Assembly: GCF_000014005.1 (NCBI RefSeq)
Contig: NC_008009.1
Coordinates: forward strand, 4,402,001 to 4,466,000
Direction of reading: 5' to 3'
From: Candidatus Koribacter versatilis Ellin345
GTDB lineage: Bacteria; Acidobacteriota; Terriglobia; Terriglobales; Acidobacteriaceae
DNA length: 64,000 bases
Of the stretch, positions 36,725 through 46,228 are shown piece after piece (position 1 is the first letter of the stretch; the number at the start of each line of letters is the position of its first letter). A program made the translations under genes and the position numbers. Below the pieces are notes generated by a model that searched no databases, was not told where the DNA came from, and saw nothing but the letters and a program-made list of their open reading frames with translations.

Positions 36725-37380
36725 CTTGCCTCCTCGCCCATTTCGGCCTCTGACTCATCGCGCTTTCTTATGTCAATCGCCAACTCGGAATAAAGTACAG
36801 GATCGTAGGCGTGCAGAACCTCACTAGTGTAATAGGGTTTACCAGCTAGCTTTATGGTCCCAAATTCCTGGTCAATGAGGCGGTCATTATCTTCAGTTCG
36901 CTCGGGCGAATCGTCTCCGGATCTCTTGTTCAAATATTCCTCTAAAATCTCTTCTACATCCCCGACATCAAATAACAATCCAAATACCCAGAGCGCCGCT
37001 TTCCGAATGCCTTCCAATTCGCGCTCCTGCGGAATCGTTGCGCCCCCCACGTGATACTGGCCATTTCGAACTTCGTGATACCAAATGAAGTCAGCTTTTT
37101 CGCAGATAATGGCGCAACCACGGTTTGCTATTTCCACCTCCAAGAAATCCATCTTCGTGTGAAAATTTTCGAGCCACACCTCAACGTTTACTCGGGGATA
37201 GGTGCGGTTCTGCCGCTGGATCGGATGAAGGCTAAGATATGTGTGGATAGCCACTTCAATAGCGTTATCGAATCCGACGATAGAGATGCGGCGATCGAAA
37301 TCTTCGCCCTGCCGATAGTGCATCTCGGCGTGCAGGATGAGCTCAAATGGCCCCAAGGCCCAAGGTCTCAATACGGTCAT
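36721..37380 (-). CDS. HEPN-like protein embedded in the type I R-M operon
   Basis: A 219-residue protein placed between hsdS and hsdR and overlapping both by 4 bases. Residues 105-110 are RNGQYH, an R-x4-H motif preceded by a helix (DFIWYHEV) and followed by helices with [13 protein letters not shown], which is how HEPN ribonuclease domains look. The N-terminal [14 protein letters not shown] also fits the first HEPN helix. HEPN proteins are often toxic RNases in phage defence, and the PrrC anticodon nuclease (also with a HEPN domain) is known to sit inside type I R-M loci. No AAA domain is present here. Function as an RNase is inferred. Confidence 0.65.
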   Translation of the reverse strand: MTVLRPWALGPFELILHAEMHYRQGEDFDRRISIVGFDNAIEVAIHTYLSLHPIQRQNRTYPRVNVEVWLENFHTKMDFLEVEIANRGCAIICEKADFIWYHEVRNGQYHVGGATIPQERELEGIRKAALWVFGLLFDVGDVEEILEEYLNKRSGDDSPERTEDNDRLIDQEFGTIKLAGKPYYTSEVLHAYDPVLYSELAIDIRKRDESEAEMGEEAS

Positions 37381-38687
37381 TTGACGACTCCAAACTCTGC
37401 GTCATCCTCAATCGCCAGTTCTCCCGAAATCAACTTCGGCAGCAACAAATCCCGAATGCGTCCTAGTATTTTCGATTGGACAGCGCGGACGTTGATAGAC
37501 TCAATGAGCGGCCCGATTATACGGTCTGCGGCGTCTAGCAATTTCTTGTGAGGCAGAAGTATCTTTGCCTCAGAGAGATGATAGCGCTGTATGTGGCCCA
37601 TCGTCGTCGCTTTAGCTGCGGCGATTCGTCGAAACTCATCTAGATGCCTGTGTATCCAAAGATAGAAAAACCACTTCGGATAATCTTTGGATGTGACCTT
37701 AAATAAATGTTGGTTCAATGCGCCTTTCCCGCCCGACCAGACTACGCATTCGAGCGACCCAGACCAAGAAAACAAAACGTCGCCATCCTGAACGATGTAC
37801 CCGGGATCCAAATTAGGGCTCGCGAGATCAGCGCCTTCGGTGTTTCCAGCCTTCAACTGCGCGATCTTTATCACCGGGAGTGAGCCGTTCTCGTTTGGGG
37901 GAAATCTTTGCAGAGCAAGCCCATTCAGGAAATGTGCGATTTGATCCAGAGACCCAACGGTCCAACCACTCGGAATCTGACCGAGTTCAGACTCTTCGAA
38001 CGTATCGGGAAACAACGATTCCAACGACGCAGGTAAGCTGGAGCTACTCCCTAAACTCTTGGCACGCACAGGATCGAAGTCAACGAACCACGATTGAAAT
38101 AGAGCCCGCGCAATGTCTGCCAGCGTACCCTTTATTTTCCGCTCCACGCTAATCTTTGCATCAAGCGCACCAACGATGCTCCCTATTCGTCTTTGGATAT
38201 CAATGTCTGGCATCAGCACATGAAGGCCACGCTGAGACGTAAGGCTAACGTAGGGAGCCATGTCCGTCTCGCCTGCCCTACTGGCAAGCTGTTGATGGAA
38301 ATAAGGTGAACGCAAATATGCGTGGAGATAGCGTCGATCGAGTCGATCGCCCTTCAGTGTCCGCCAAAAAGTCGTTTGAGGACTACAAACAAACGGGGGG
38401 GCGTCATCTGGAACCAGTGCAACCTTCCCGACAGTTCCCTTGTGAGACAACAAAATGTCACCAGGTGCACCAATTCCTTTCGTAATTCGTTTACGAGCGA
38501 CGTCATTGATGCGCGAGGCAGTATCAAACAGTACGTCGCTTGCATCCATGTCGGCTGCTCGGATAAAAGCCACCCCACGCTTAACAAACTCATCGGGGCG
38601 GGGGCGACTTTCGCCGTGGTTACCATCTTCGACGAGCAGGACCCCGTCCCGCTGAAGTTCCATAACGGTGGACTTAGGCCAATTCAT
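37377..38687 (-). CDS. hsdS: Type I restriction enzyme, S (specificity) subunit
   Basis: A 436-residue HsdS with the usual two target-recognition domains, each followed by a conserved helix (around residues 160-190, ending in SWFVDFDPV, and near the C-terminus, ending [14 protein letters not shown]). It sets the DNA sequence recognised by the methylase and nuclease. It overlaps hsdM by 14 bases and the HEPN-type gene by 4. The target sequence cannot be read from the protein. Confidence 0.93.
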   Translation of the reverse strand: MNWPKSTVMELQRDGVLLVEDGNHGESRPRPDEFVKRGVAFIRAADMDASDVLFDTASRINDVARKRITKGIGAPGDILLSHKGTVGKVALVPDDAPPFVCSPQTTFWRTLKGDRLDRRYLHAYLRSPYFHQQLASRAGETDMAPYVSLTSQRGLHVLMPDIDIQRRIGSIVGALDAKISVERKIKGTLADIARALFQSWFVDFDPVRAKSLGSSSSLPASLESLFPDTFEESELGQIPSGWTVGSLDQIAHFLNGLALQRFPPNENGSLPVIKIAQLKAGNTEGADLASPNLDPGYIVQDGDVLFSWSGSLECVVWSGGKGALNQHLFKVTSKDYPKWFFYLWIHRHLDEFRRIAAAKATTMGHIQRYHLSEAKILLPHKKLLDAADRIIGPLIESINVRAVQSKILGRIRDLLLPKLISGELAIEDDAEFGVVK

Positions 38688-40209
38688 AACCTATTTCCTT
38701 GAGATTGCCGGTTATCTCCCCTTCGAGTTTTCTGCTCTCTGCTAACTGCATGCGCAGTGCGTCCGTCAAAGTCTTCATCTTTTGCTCAATTGGTTCGCCG
38801 TCATCTTCAGTCTCCTTCGCACCCACATATCGTCCCGGGGTGAGGATGTGACTGTGCTTCCGGATATCGTCCAACGTTGCGGCCTTACAAAAGCCCGCAA
38901 CATCGGCGTAGCCTCCTGCGCCCTCATCACCACGCCACGCATGATAGGTTCCGGCGATCTTGGCGACATCCGCGTCGCTTAATTCCCGGTGCACACGATC
39001 AATCAGCGATCCGAACTTTCGCGCGTCGATGAAGAGCGTTTCGCCCCTGCGGTTACGGAACCGACCACTCGACTTGCTCCGGGCGACGAACCAAAGGCAA
39101 ACCGGAATGCCCGTCGAATAGAAAAGCTGTCCGGGGAGTGCCACCATGCAATCGACGAGATCAGATTCGATGATGCCTTTCCTGATCTCACCCTCCCCTG
39201 AGGTATTCGTGGACATCGAGCCATTAGCGAGGACGAAGCCCGCCAAGCCGGTCGGCGCGAGGTGATAGATGAAGTGCTGGATCCATGCAAAGTTCGCGTT
39301 ACCGGCCGGAGGTACACCGAAGACCCAACGCTTGTCCTCCTTCAGCAGTTCCCCGCGCCAATCGCTGTCATTGAAGGGAGGGTTTGCCAGAACACAATCG
39401 GCCTTCAGGTCTGGGTGGCGATCGTTGTGAAAAGTGTCGCCGTGCTGGATTTGAGCATCGATGCCCCGAATCGCCAGATTCATCTTCGCCAAGCGCCAAG
39501 TTGTGTAATTCGATTCTTGACCGTAGATCGAGATGTCGCCGAGTTTTCCACTGTGAGCCTCTATGAACTTCTCGCTGCTGACGAACATGCCGCCTGATCC
39601 GCAGCATGGGTCGTAGACTCGCCCTTTGTACGGAGCTAGCATCTCGACGAGGATTCGAACGACGTGAGAGGGCGTATAGAACTGCCCGCCCTTTTTACCT
39701 TCAGCGCTGGCAAACTGAGCAAGGAAGTACTCGTAAACGCGACCTAAGATGTCCTTGGCCCGGGCGGCGGGCGTACCAAGACCGATGCCACTCACGAGAT
39801 TGATCAATTGCCCAAGCCTTTGTTTGTCTAGCCCAGGCCGGGCATAATCCTTCGGCAATACGCCCTTCAGCGACTGATTATCTCGCTCAATCGCCGCCAT
39901 TGCATCATCGACAAGCGTCCCGATTTTGGGTTGCGGAGCGTTGTCCTTCAGGTGTGCCCAACGAGCTTCTCTGGGAACCCAAAAGATACTGACAGCGCGG
40001 TACTCATCGGGGTCCTCCGGATCGGCCCCCTGATCCATCTTTTGTTCAAGTTCGGCGTGCTTCGCCTCGAAGGCGTCGGAGATGTATTTCAGGAAGATAA
40101 GACCGAGGACGACGTGTTTGTACTCCGCAGCGTCCATGTTGTTGCGCAGCGCATCTGCCATGCTCCAGAGCTTCGCCTCATCGATTTCTGAGATGGTTCC
40201 GTTGGCCAC
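38674..40209 (-). CDS. hsdM: Type I restriction enzyme, M (methylase) subunit
   Basis: A 511-residue N6-adenine methyltransferase. The SAM-binding motif is [11 protein letters not shown] near residue 200 and the catalytic motif NPPFND near residue 280. The N-terminal helical domain ([21 protein letters not shown]) is typical. It protects host sites and forms the M2S core with HsdS. First gene of the operon, with 125 bp upstream to the HNH gene. Confidence 0.95.
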   Translation of the reverse strand: MANGTISEIDEAKLWSMADALRNNMDAAEYKHVVLGLIFLKYISDAFEAKHAELEQKMDQGADPEDPDEYRAVSIFWVPREARWAHLKDNAPQPKIGTLVDDAMAAIERDNQSLKGVLPKDYARPGLDKQRLGQLINLVSGIGLGTPAARAKDILGRVYEYFLAQFASAEGKKGGQFYTPSHVVRILVEMLAPYKGRVYDPCCGSGGMFVSSEKFIEAHSGKLGDISIYGQESNYTTWRLAKMNLAIRGIDAQIQHGDTFHNDRHPDLKADCVLANPPFNDSDWRGELLKEDKRWVFGVPPAGNANFAWIQHFIYHLAPTGLAGFVLANGSMSTNTSGEGEIRKGIIESDLVDCMVALPGQLFYSTGIPVCLWFVARSKSSGRFRNRRGETLFIDARKFGSLIDRVHRELSDADVAKIAGTYHAWRGDEGAGGYADVAGFCKAATLDDIRKHSHILTPGRYVGAKETEDDGEPIEQKMKTLTDALRMQLAESRKLEGEITGNLKEIGYELA

Positions 40210-40334
40210 TGTGTACCGCCTTGGGGAGACTTATGAATTGAGAAGAGCTGAAGGTATGTTGTACGTCGAAAACCCTACAGTTTCAAGTAGATGCGCAAAC
40301 GCACAGTCCGTGTGCACTCGCCTCATGGGCAGTA

Positions 40335-41150
40335 TCAGTCGCGCTCGAACCAAAGTGGGTGATCAGCGGACCCAGTCGCTGTCAGCGATCCATGACACTT
40401 CTTGAATTTTTTCCCGCTCAGGCATGGGCACTGGTCATTGCGTCCCGGCTTCGGAGGTTTGGGATCATTCAAAACGGAACGGTAGCGAAGATTCTGAATC
40501 ATCTTTTCCGGTCCGGTCACCGCAACTGCAAGCGATGCTGTACCGGGCATTCTGGAGTCCGCAAACGACACTCCCCCGTACACCGTAAAACGCCACAAGG
40601 TAGCCTCGGGGCAGTCCGTGGCCTGAGATCCCTCGTATGAAAACGCTCCATCGCCGAAATCTCGCTTGACGGGCTGTCCGCCCTTTCCTATCACCGAACG
40701 AAAGAACGCCTCGCCTTGGTCGTGGAAAATCGACCCTATCGCGTCGAAGCCCGTGCCACATCGGACACCGTAGTGGATCCACAGCAGGGCCTTCGCAATC
40801 ATGGCGAATAGCGCTTCGAGTGACTCATGCTCTATGGGAACCGACGTGCCGCCGCTTTCGGAAAATCCTTTCTCCAGTTTGCGCCGGAGCTTATGGTTCT
40901 TCTCCAGTCGTCCGGGGACCAGCGCACTCAAGGTCTTCGCGGCCTCAGGATGCTTGGCTCCGAACGGCAAGACCGTCATCAAATAAGCCTCGTATTTCGC
41001 TTTGCGACCATTGCAATCGCGGCACGCTGGGACCTGCGGAAGGTTGTCGCGCTGACCGATCAAGAAGAATTTTCTTCCTAAGATGTGATCTTTGGTGGTG
41101 GCTTCCGCGCCGCAGTAAACGCATGCCTCGCCGATGAATTTGTGTTTCAT
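40335..41150 (-). CDS. HNH-like nuclease with C-terminal SEC-C motif
   Basis: A 271-residue protein. The N-terminus has CVYCGAEATTKDHILG and later CRDCNGRKAKYE, the C-x2-C...DH...C-x2-CN layout of HNH nucleases. The C-terminus has PGRNDQCPCLSGKKFKKCHG, a SEC-C zinc-binding motif also found at the end of SecA. The middle 170 residues are not recognised. HNH proteins in such islands are often restriction or abortive-infection effectors; the role here is unproven. It is divergent from the gene at 41206, 55 bp away. Confidence 0.75.
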   Translation of the reverse strand: MKHKFIGEACVYCGAEATTKDHILGRKFFLIGQRDNLPQVPACRDCNGRKAKYEAYLMTVLPFGAKHPEAAKTLSALVPGRLEKNHKLRRKLEKGFSESGGTSVPIEHESLEALFAMIAKALLWIHYGVRCGTGFDAIGSIFHDQGEAFFRSVIGKGGQPVKRDFGDGAFSYEGSQATDCPEATLWRFTVYGGVSFADSRMPGTASLAVAVTGPEKMIQNLRYRSVLNDPKPPKPGRNDQCPCLSGKKFKKCHGSLTATGSADHPLWFERD

Positions 41151-41205
41151 CCCGCTCCCCCGGACTGATATTAACGCCGAGTCGCAACTTCGTTGCTGAA
41201 GTAAA

Positions 41206-41784
41206 ATGGAGCTCTACGAAAGCGCCATGCCGAAGATGATCATCATCGGACTCGACCACTTTCTGCAAAACCTCAATCACCTTTCTCTAACCGAGGATGG
41301 GCGCTCTTACGAAGCAGAACAGAAGAAGCACTTCGTGCAGGTGCTGGAAGACGCCGTTTCGCAAAACGGTGTCACCCTGATTTGCGAGGAGTGCGCTTTC
41401 AACGGAGGCTCTCCGGGTGCAGAGCTCGCTCGAAAGTATCGCTGTCGCCACGTGAACATCACAACTTCGCGCGAAGAACGCGAACGTCTCGAAATTCCAG
41501 CAGACTACCAAAATGACCCCGCCCAGACGACGCGGGCGATAGGGCTTTTCGAAGAACATATGGCGAATGCAATTCGAAGCGAGCTCCGCGACGAGGATGT
41601 GGGTATGGTGATGGTCGGCGAGGTTCACCGCACTGCCGTGGAGAAGAGCGCCGCCGAATTTGGAACCGTAATCGACAGCCGAGGACTCAGCGACTTCGAG
41701 TGGTATGAAGGTCCTCCAGTTATGGAGGCGGGGACCGGCAGGTTCCTGGGTAGCTGCAAACGCGTCACCGGCAAGATCTCTTAA
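41206..41784 (+). CDS. Hypothetical protein
   Basis: A 192-residue protein that I do not recognise. The start of the core, MIIIGLDHFLQNL, then LICEECAFNG and later VGMVMVGEVHRTAVE, gives a pattern of beta strands ending in GLDH, EE and GxxH, suggesting an enzyme with His/Glu residues near an active site. An alternative start at 41227 (MPKMIIIG) is possible; no strong ribosome binding site decides. It is the only plus-strand gene of the element besides the nuclease at 42125. Confidence 0.65.
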   Translation: MELYESAMPKMIIIGLDHFLQNLNHLSLTEDGRSYEAEQKKHFVQVLEDAVSQNGVTLICEECAFNGGSPGAELARKYRCRHVNITTSREERERLEIPADYQNDPAQTTRAIGLFEEHMANAIRSELRDEDVGMVMVGEVHRTAVEKSAAEFGTVIDSRGLSDFEWYEGPPVMEAGTGRFLGSCKRVTGKIS

Positions 41785-42124
41785 AGAGTTACAAGAGTTT
41801 TCGGGTGTGTCTCGTTCGGCTCTTACACGCGCATCTGAGGACTGAATCCCCGCGCTGGCTTGTTTTCGTGGCTCATTGAGCAAATCGCCAACACGATTTG
41901 CGGCAAGCAAACATACATCGCGCTAGAAGCCTTCAGAAGCAGTTCGGCGTCGCTTTCTATATGTCTTTCGTCGCGCGTTTTTCGACTAGCGGTCATGAGG
42001 GTTCGAGTCAGTTCGTCCTCACTATCTGTACCTGAGCGCTTGACGTGCGCCTTGGCGCATTTGTTACGATGAAGCGAACTTGCAAGATTGTACGTTCCAC
42101 ACCCCACAGAGCTGAACTCCTAAG
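41785..42124. other. Gap of 340 bases, no gene recognised
   Basis: I see no motif-bearing frame, RNA gene or strong repeat. A 94-codon frame on the minus strand has no recognisable feature and no good ribosome binding site. Confidence 0.5.
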
Positions 42125-43795
42125 ATGCCTCCCTTCTCCGAAGCCGAGCTGCGCGACTTTCTCGCTGACAACATAACGAGGATTGAGCCGGGACTGACGC
42201 TTCTCGATAAAGAAAAGTACATCCCGAACGCAATCGGCACCCGGGGGTTCATAGATTTGCTCGCTCAGGACGAACGCGGCCATTTCGTACTCATTGAGTT
42301 GAAGCGCAGTGATGCTGCGTCTCGCGAAGCCATTCACGAAGTACACAAGTACGTTGAAGGTGTTAAACGTCACTTGGGAGCGAGAGACGACGAGATCCGT
42401 GTAATTGTCGCCTCTACGGAATGGCGCGAGCTACTTCTTCCCTTTTCGCAATTTCTCGAATCAACCCGAATCACGGCGGAAGGCATTCGGTTGATTGTAG
42501 GCGAGAGTGGTCTCCCTTCTCTCACGGCTGAAAAGGTGGAGCCAGTTCGCGTCAGTCGCGGTCGATTCTTGGCTCCTTGGCACGAACTGAACCACTACAC
42601 ATCTGAGGACAGCCTCGCAAAGGGCATTCTCGACTACGAGCATTCATGTCGCCTAAAGGGCGTTGACGATTATGTTCTGGTCGTCTTTGAGGCAAGTCCC
42701 GACTGGTATCCGCTGGCTCAGGAAGAGTTTCGGGCCTCCATGATTCAAATGCAGGAGCAATTTGGAGTGCATGACCCTGCCGAGATAGATGAGATGGTGG
42801 CCAAACTGCCGAACTTTCGTTTCGCTTTGTACTTCGCATCCCAGGTGCTCGGACGAGAGTACTGCCTCGAAGTACTGCGGCAGAACTCCGAGGACATGGA
42901 AGAGCATGAAGAGATCATCGATGGCATGGAAGAAGAAGAAGCGCTGCAATATCTGAACGACGCGGTCCACAACTTGGCACCCAAAAAGCACAGAGACGGC
43001 TTTGAAATTGGCTATCCCGGTAAGTTTCAAACTCGATTCCGTGTTGGGAACCTCTGGATTCTGAAGCGGATTCAGCGTTACGGAATGTTTCAGAGGAACA
43101 CATTGCTCTCCGAGGAAGAGATTCTGGAGGAGCTAGCCGGAAGTGAAGGAGTTACGGGGCAGCGCTTCAAGCGGCAAATTACGATCAACAACAAGAGCCA
43201 CATCGCATCCGCTAAAGATGGTCTCCGAGAGTGCCTGGAACACAACCCCGTTTGGCTTGCCCACACCCTGAAAATCATCGACGAAATTGAGAAGGATTAT
43301 CCTGAGCTGGAGGCCAGCATCGACGTGTTCAACCCTTCGACTGGGTTGATGACGATATATTTCGCAGCAACCCGGCCCGAGCCGTTTGCATTCATTCCAC
43401 TTTTCACCATCGCAGTGCGGGACGGCGCGGCGACCATCAGAGCTTACCTTGGCTGTTTAGAAGGGGTCAGTTCACCGATGAGCTTTCAATCGTTGATTGA
43501 CAAATACTATGATGGCCAGATTGGAGTGTTGCTGCTGTCGGTAACGTGGGGAGGCTATGAGCAGAGGGACACAGACATTCTCGAAGATTGCGGCCTCTTC
43601 TATCGTTCGTTCCGCGTAGATGACATCGGATCGACGAACGCCTTTAGCAGTTTGAGAGACGAACGGTGGCGGCCGGTACCCCAGTTTTTTCCACCTGAGA
43701 AGTTCTCCGAACACCTCGATCATCATGGTGAATTTGTCATGGAACTTCTTCGCGAGATTGGTTCTCGTGACAAGGGCAGCTACTTCGAGAGCTAG
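42125..43795 (+). CDS. PD-(D/E)XK nuclease-like protein (NucS-like N-terminus) with large unknown C-terminus
   Basis: A 556-residue protein. Residues about 10-130 form a NucS/RecB-like nuclease: GFIDLLAQDERG (Asp44), VLIELKRSDA (Glu58, Lys60) and IHEVHKYVEGVK, the usual helix after the active site. The remaining 420 residues are not recognised; they include an acidic stretch (SEDMEEHEEIIDGMEEEEA, residues near 257-275). Single large nuclease proteins of this kind in mobile islands are often unrecognised defence genes. The plus-strand orientation and solitary position fit a self-contained system. Function is inferred from the domain and context only. Confidence 0.72.
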   Translation: MPPFSEAELRDFLADNITRIEPGLTLLDKEKYIPNAIGTRGFIDLLAQDERGHFVLIELKRSDAASREAIHEVHKYVEGVKRHLGARDDEIRVIVASTEWRELLLPFSQFLESTRITAEGIRLIVGESGLPSLTAEKVEPVRVSRGRFLAPWHELNHYTSEDSLAKGILDYEHSCRLKGVDDYVLVVFEASPDWYPLAQEEFRASMIQMQEQFGVHDPAEIDEMVAKLPNFRFALYFASQVLGREYCLEVLRQNSEDMEEHEEIIDGMEEEEALQYLNDAVHNLAPKKHRDGFEIGYPGKFQTRFRVGNLWILKRIQRYGMFQRNTLLSEEEILEELAGSEGVTGQRFKRQITINNKSHIASAKDGLRECLEHNPVWLAHTLKIIDEIEKDYPELEASIDVFNPSTGLMTIYFAATRPEPFAFIPLFTIAVRDGAATIRAYLGCLEGVSSPMSFQSLIDKYYDGQIGVLLLSVTWGGYEQRDTDILEDCGLFYRSFRVDDIGSTNAFSSLRDERWRPVPQFFPPEKFSEHLDHHGEFVMELLREIGSRDKGSYFES

Positions 43796-43827
43796 CGCAG
43801 AAACCCCAAGCGCAAGCCGAAACATGT

Positions 43828-43998
43828 TATTGAATGTGTTCATATGCGAATCGCTGCCGTCGCTCATTCGAACAGTTTAACGCGACGCCCGCGCGGCACT
43901 CACGCCAAAGCCCGTGCCGTTTCCGTGCCGTTTCCGGTGTACTAAAGCGAATACCGCGTATTCCGCGCCATCTGCTGCCGTGTAGTGTATTGAATGTG
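43828..43998. repeat. Short direct repeats near the integrase end
   Basis: TATTGAATGTG occurs at 43828-43838 and again at 43988-43998. Between them, CCGTGCCGTTT is repeated in tandem near 43915-43938. The stretch 43796-44014 has no gene. The repeats may be remnants of recombination sites or simple chance. Confidence 0.35.
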
Positions 43999-44014
43999 CG
44001 CTCGGCTCGTCGCT

Positions 44015-45154
44015 CTACTTGGCCCACGTCGTCATCACGAGCGTGTCGAGCCGGTCCTGACGCGCCTGAATCCATTTCGCATAGCTTCTCTCTGTGGTCT
44101 TGATGCTCTCGTGCCCGAGCAGCTTGGACACTTCCTCCAACGGCACACCCTTCTGCAAGAGGTCACACGCGAATGTGTCTCGGAGGCGATGGGACATCAT
44201 GTTCCCGTTGCTCTCGATCTTCGCTCCCTCGAAGCACGGGCGAACGTAGTACTTGGACCAATTTTTCGAGATGCTCTCGGGCTCGCCCTTTCCACTCCAA
44301 AACACGTAGCGAGGATTTCCGTTCAGCACCTTGAGCACTTCCTCCGCAACGTCGGGCGGGATCGGCACGGACACGGGCGTTCCGGTTTTCTGCCGAGCGG
44401 TGACAACGCGGTGCACACCCTTCCCTTCGTCGTGGATGACTCTCGAGCGCTCCAGCCGGAGTGCGTCTCCAATCGCTAGACCGCTCCAGCGCATGAGTTG
44501 AAAGAGCGCGTGAACCCTTGCCCGCTGGTCCGTGTCCGAAACTTCCGCATACGTCGCGTCAAGCAGCCGCTTAAATTCCGCATCCGTGAGGGGCATCGTC
44601 TCCGGCTCATCTACTTGAATCTTGGGCAGTGCCGGGATACGCGGAATCCACTGACACTCGTAGCAGTAACGGAGGAAGGCGCGGCAGCGCTCGCGAACCT
44701 TGGAACGGGTGGAACTGCTCGGGTACACACTCTCCCACGTCGCTGCAAACTCGGTGAGCAACTCGCGGGTGATTCCTTGCGCAGTGTAGACGCCCGCTCG
44801 TTCGCAGTGGGTCCGGAGCCGATCCAGTTCTCGGGTGTATTTGCCGAGCACACCCTTGGACACGCCTTGAACTTTCTTGTCCTTGAGAAAAAGTTCCGTG
44901 GCCTCTGGTAGTAACCGTTGCTCGGGCGCGGCGGGCGTCTCGGTGACTCGCCCGGAGAGTTGGGCCTCCAACTCCCGCTTTACGTTCTCTGCCTCTCCCC
45001 ACGAGCGCGTCCCGGCCTTGCGTCGGTACTGCTTTCCGTTCTGGCTCCATCGGAGGTGCTTGCGGCAACGGCAGCGCTTCTCAAACTCTTCCCCGTGATA
45101 TTTGCAATCTGCGGAGTGCCTGACAAAGATCGTGACAACGGGAGATATAGTCAT
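44015..45154 (-). CDS. int: Tyrosine-type integrase
   Basis: A 379-residue phage-type integrase. The N-terminus has a cysteine/histidine cluster (CKYHGEEFEKRCRCRKHL), then a SAM-like arm-binding domain and the catalytic domain. Box II is MSHRLRDTFACDLL with His-x-x-Arg, then LGHESIKTTERSYAKW with the nucleophile tyrosine; the hairpin lysine is in RQKTGTPVSV. Box I reads WSGLAIGDALRLE, where the usual arginine after GL is replaced by alanine. It lies next to tRNA-Ser and shares 4 bases with the ParB-like gene. It would integrate the element at the tRNA 3' end. Confidence 0.92.
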   Translation of the reverse strand: MTISPVVTIFVRHSADCKYHGEEFEKRCRCRKHLRWSQNGKQYRRKAGTRSWGEAENVKRELEAQLSGRVTETPAAPEQRLLPEATELFLKDKKVQGVSKGVLGKYTRELDRLRTHCERAGVYTAQGITRELLTEFAATWESVYPSSSTRSKVRERCRAFLRYCYECQWIPRIPALPKIQVDEPETMPLTDAEFKRLLDATYAEVSDTDQRARVHALFQLMRWSGLAIGDALRLERSRVIHDEGKGVHRVVTARQKTGTPVSVPIPPDVAEEVLKVLNGNPRYVFWSGKGEPESISKNWSKYYVRPCFEGAKIESNGNMMSHRLRDTFACDLLQKGVPLEEVSKLLGHESIKTTERSYAKWIQARQDRLDTLVMTTWAK

Positions 45155-45447
45155 CGCGCTAAGTCCTTCTGAATTGTTTGCACGAACGCCCGAAACTCCG
45201 CTTCCATCTGTTCGAGCGTGCCCTCGCTAACCTCAGCCCTCACCGTGGCGAGCCCGCATCGCCGCGCCGCTTCCGCGCGGTGGAATCCGTCCTGTAGGAA
45301 GTACGATTCTCCATCGTGTCTGACGACTAACGGGCCGAGCGGTTCTCCGCGTTTGACTTGTTCCACGTATACCAACACGGTCCGCTCATCAAGATTTTCG
45401 TTCGGTTGGAAGTCGAGCCGGATAGCGCTTAATTGCAGGTTGTCCAT
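45151..45447 (-). CDS. ParB-like domain protein
   Basis: A 98-residue single-domain protein with the ParB/Srx-type signature: LGPLVVRHDG, then LQDGFHRAEAARR (the DGxHR motif). It overlaps the integrase start by 4 bases, so the two are co-translated. Such a small ParB-like protein beside an integrase may regulate excision or act on DNA or nucleotides; the role is not known. Confidence 0.75.
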   Translation of the reverse strand: MDNLQLSAIRLDFQPNENLDERTVLVYVEQVKRGEPLGPLVVRHDGESYFLQDGFHRAEAARRCGLATVRAEVSEGTLEQMEAEFRAFVQTIQKDLAR

Positions 45448-45520
45448 GGGTGCCTCGCTGATTTATCAATGCGAAGGACACTAGCACAGAATTAGCGCAA
45501 AATTCAGTGACAAAATACGA

Positions 45521-45545
45521 AACCCGCGATTTACGCGGGTTTTTA
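45521..45545 (-). terminator. Terminator-like hairpin after tRNA-Ser
   Basis: AACCCGCG and CGCGGGTT form an 8-bp stem with a 5-base loop, followed on the plus strand by a T run and on the minus strand by TCGTATTTTG. It lies 7 bases after the tRNA CCA end and probably ends the tRNA transcript. Confidence 0.6.
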
Positions 45546-45547
45546 AC

Positions 45548-45637
45548 TGGCGGAGAGGGTGGGATTCGAACCCACGTTAGAGTTTCCCCTAAACACGCTT
45601 TCCAAGCGTGCGCCTTCAGCCACTCGGCCACCTCTCC
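45548..45637 (-). tRNA. tRNA-Ser (anticodon GGA)
   Basis: The minus strand reads as a complete class II tRNA: acceptor GGAGAGG paired with CCTCTCC, D-arm with GCCGAGTGG, anticodon stem CACGC/GCGTG with loop TTGGAAA (anticodon GGA), a long variable arm, and T-arm GTGGGTTCGAATCCCAC. The CCA end is encoded (45548-45550). Its 3' end faces the integrase, the usual arrangement for a tRNA used as an attachment site. Confidence 0.95.
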
Positions 45638-45708
45638 ACTGGGAAGCGAAAAACACCGGAAGCGGGCGCTTCCGGCGGGCTAATCTCAATTGTAACGTAT
45701 TCCGGCGG

Positions 45709-46194
45709 CTACTTCTCTTCTTCGACGCTGATCAACTGCTGCGCCAGGTAATTCTGGATGCCCATCTCGCTGATCGCGTGAAGCTGCGCTTCCAGCCAGT
45801 CAATGTGGTGCTCTTCGTCGGTCAGGATGTGCTCAAGAAGATCGCGCGATCCGTTGTCGTGATGGTCTTCGCAGATCTTCATGCCTTCGTTCAGGCGCTT
45901 CACTGCCGCGTATTCAAGCTCCAGATCGTTCTTGATCTGCTCTTCCATCGTCTTACCGATATTGATCTTGAAGTAGTCGCTCATGTTCGGCGTGGCGTCG
46001 AGATACAGAATTCGCTCGATGCACTTTTCCGCGTGCACCATCTCCTCGATTGATTCCTTACGGACCTTCTTCGCCATGCGTTCGTAGCCCCAGTTCTCGC
46101 ACATTTCGGCGTGCAGGAAATACTGGTTGATAGCGGTCAGTTCTGCTTTGAGGACTTCGCTCAACACTGCAATTACTTTCGGATCGCCCTTCAT
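45709..46194 (-). CDS. bfr: Bacterioferritin
   Basis: A 161-residue bacterioferritin, an iron-storage cage that oxidises Fe(II). Ferroxidase residues are visible in LKAELTAINQYFLHAEM (Glu), IEEMVHAEKCIERIL (Glu, His) and ILTDEEHHIDWLE (Glu, His), and the haem methionine in NMSDYFKINIG. The start at 46194 has GGAG 8 bases upstream. It follows the response regulator on the same strand, with a strong hairpin in between. Confidence 0.95.
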   Translation of the reverse strand: MKGDPKVIAVLSEVLKAELTAINQYFLHAEMCENWGYERMAKKVRKESIEEMVHAEKCIERILYLDATPNMSDYFKINIGKTMEEQIKNDLELEYAAVKRLNEGMKICEDHHDNGSRDLLEHILTDEEHHIDWLEAQLHAISEMGIQNYLAQQLISVEEEK

Positions 46195-46228
46195 GCCTGG
46201 CTCCAATATGAAATTACGCAAAATGGGT

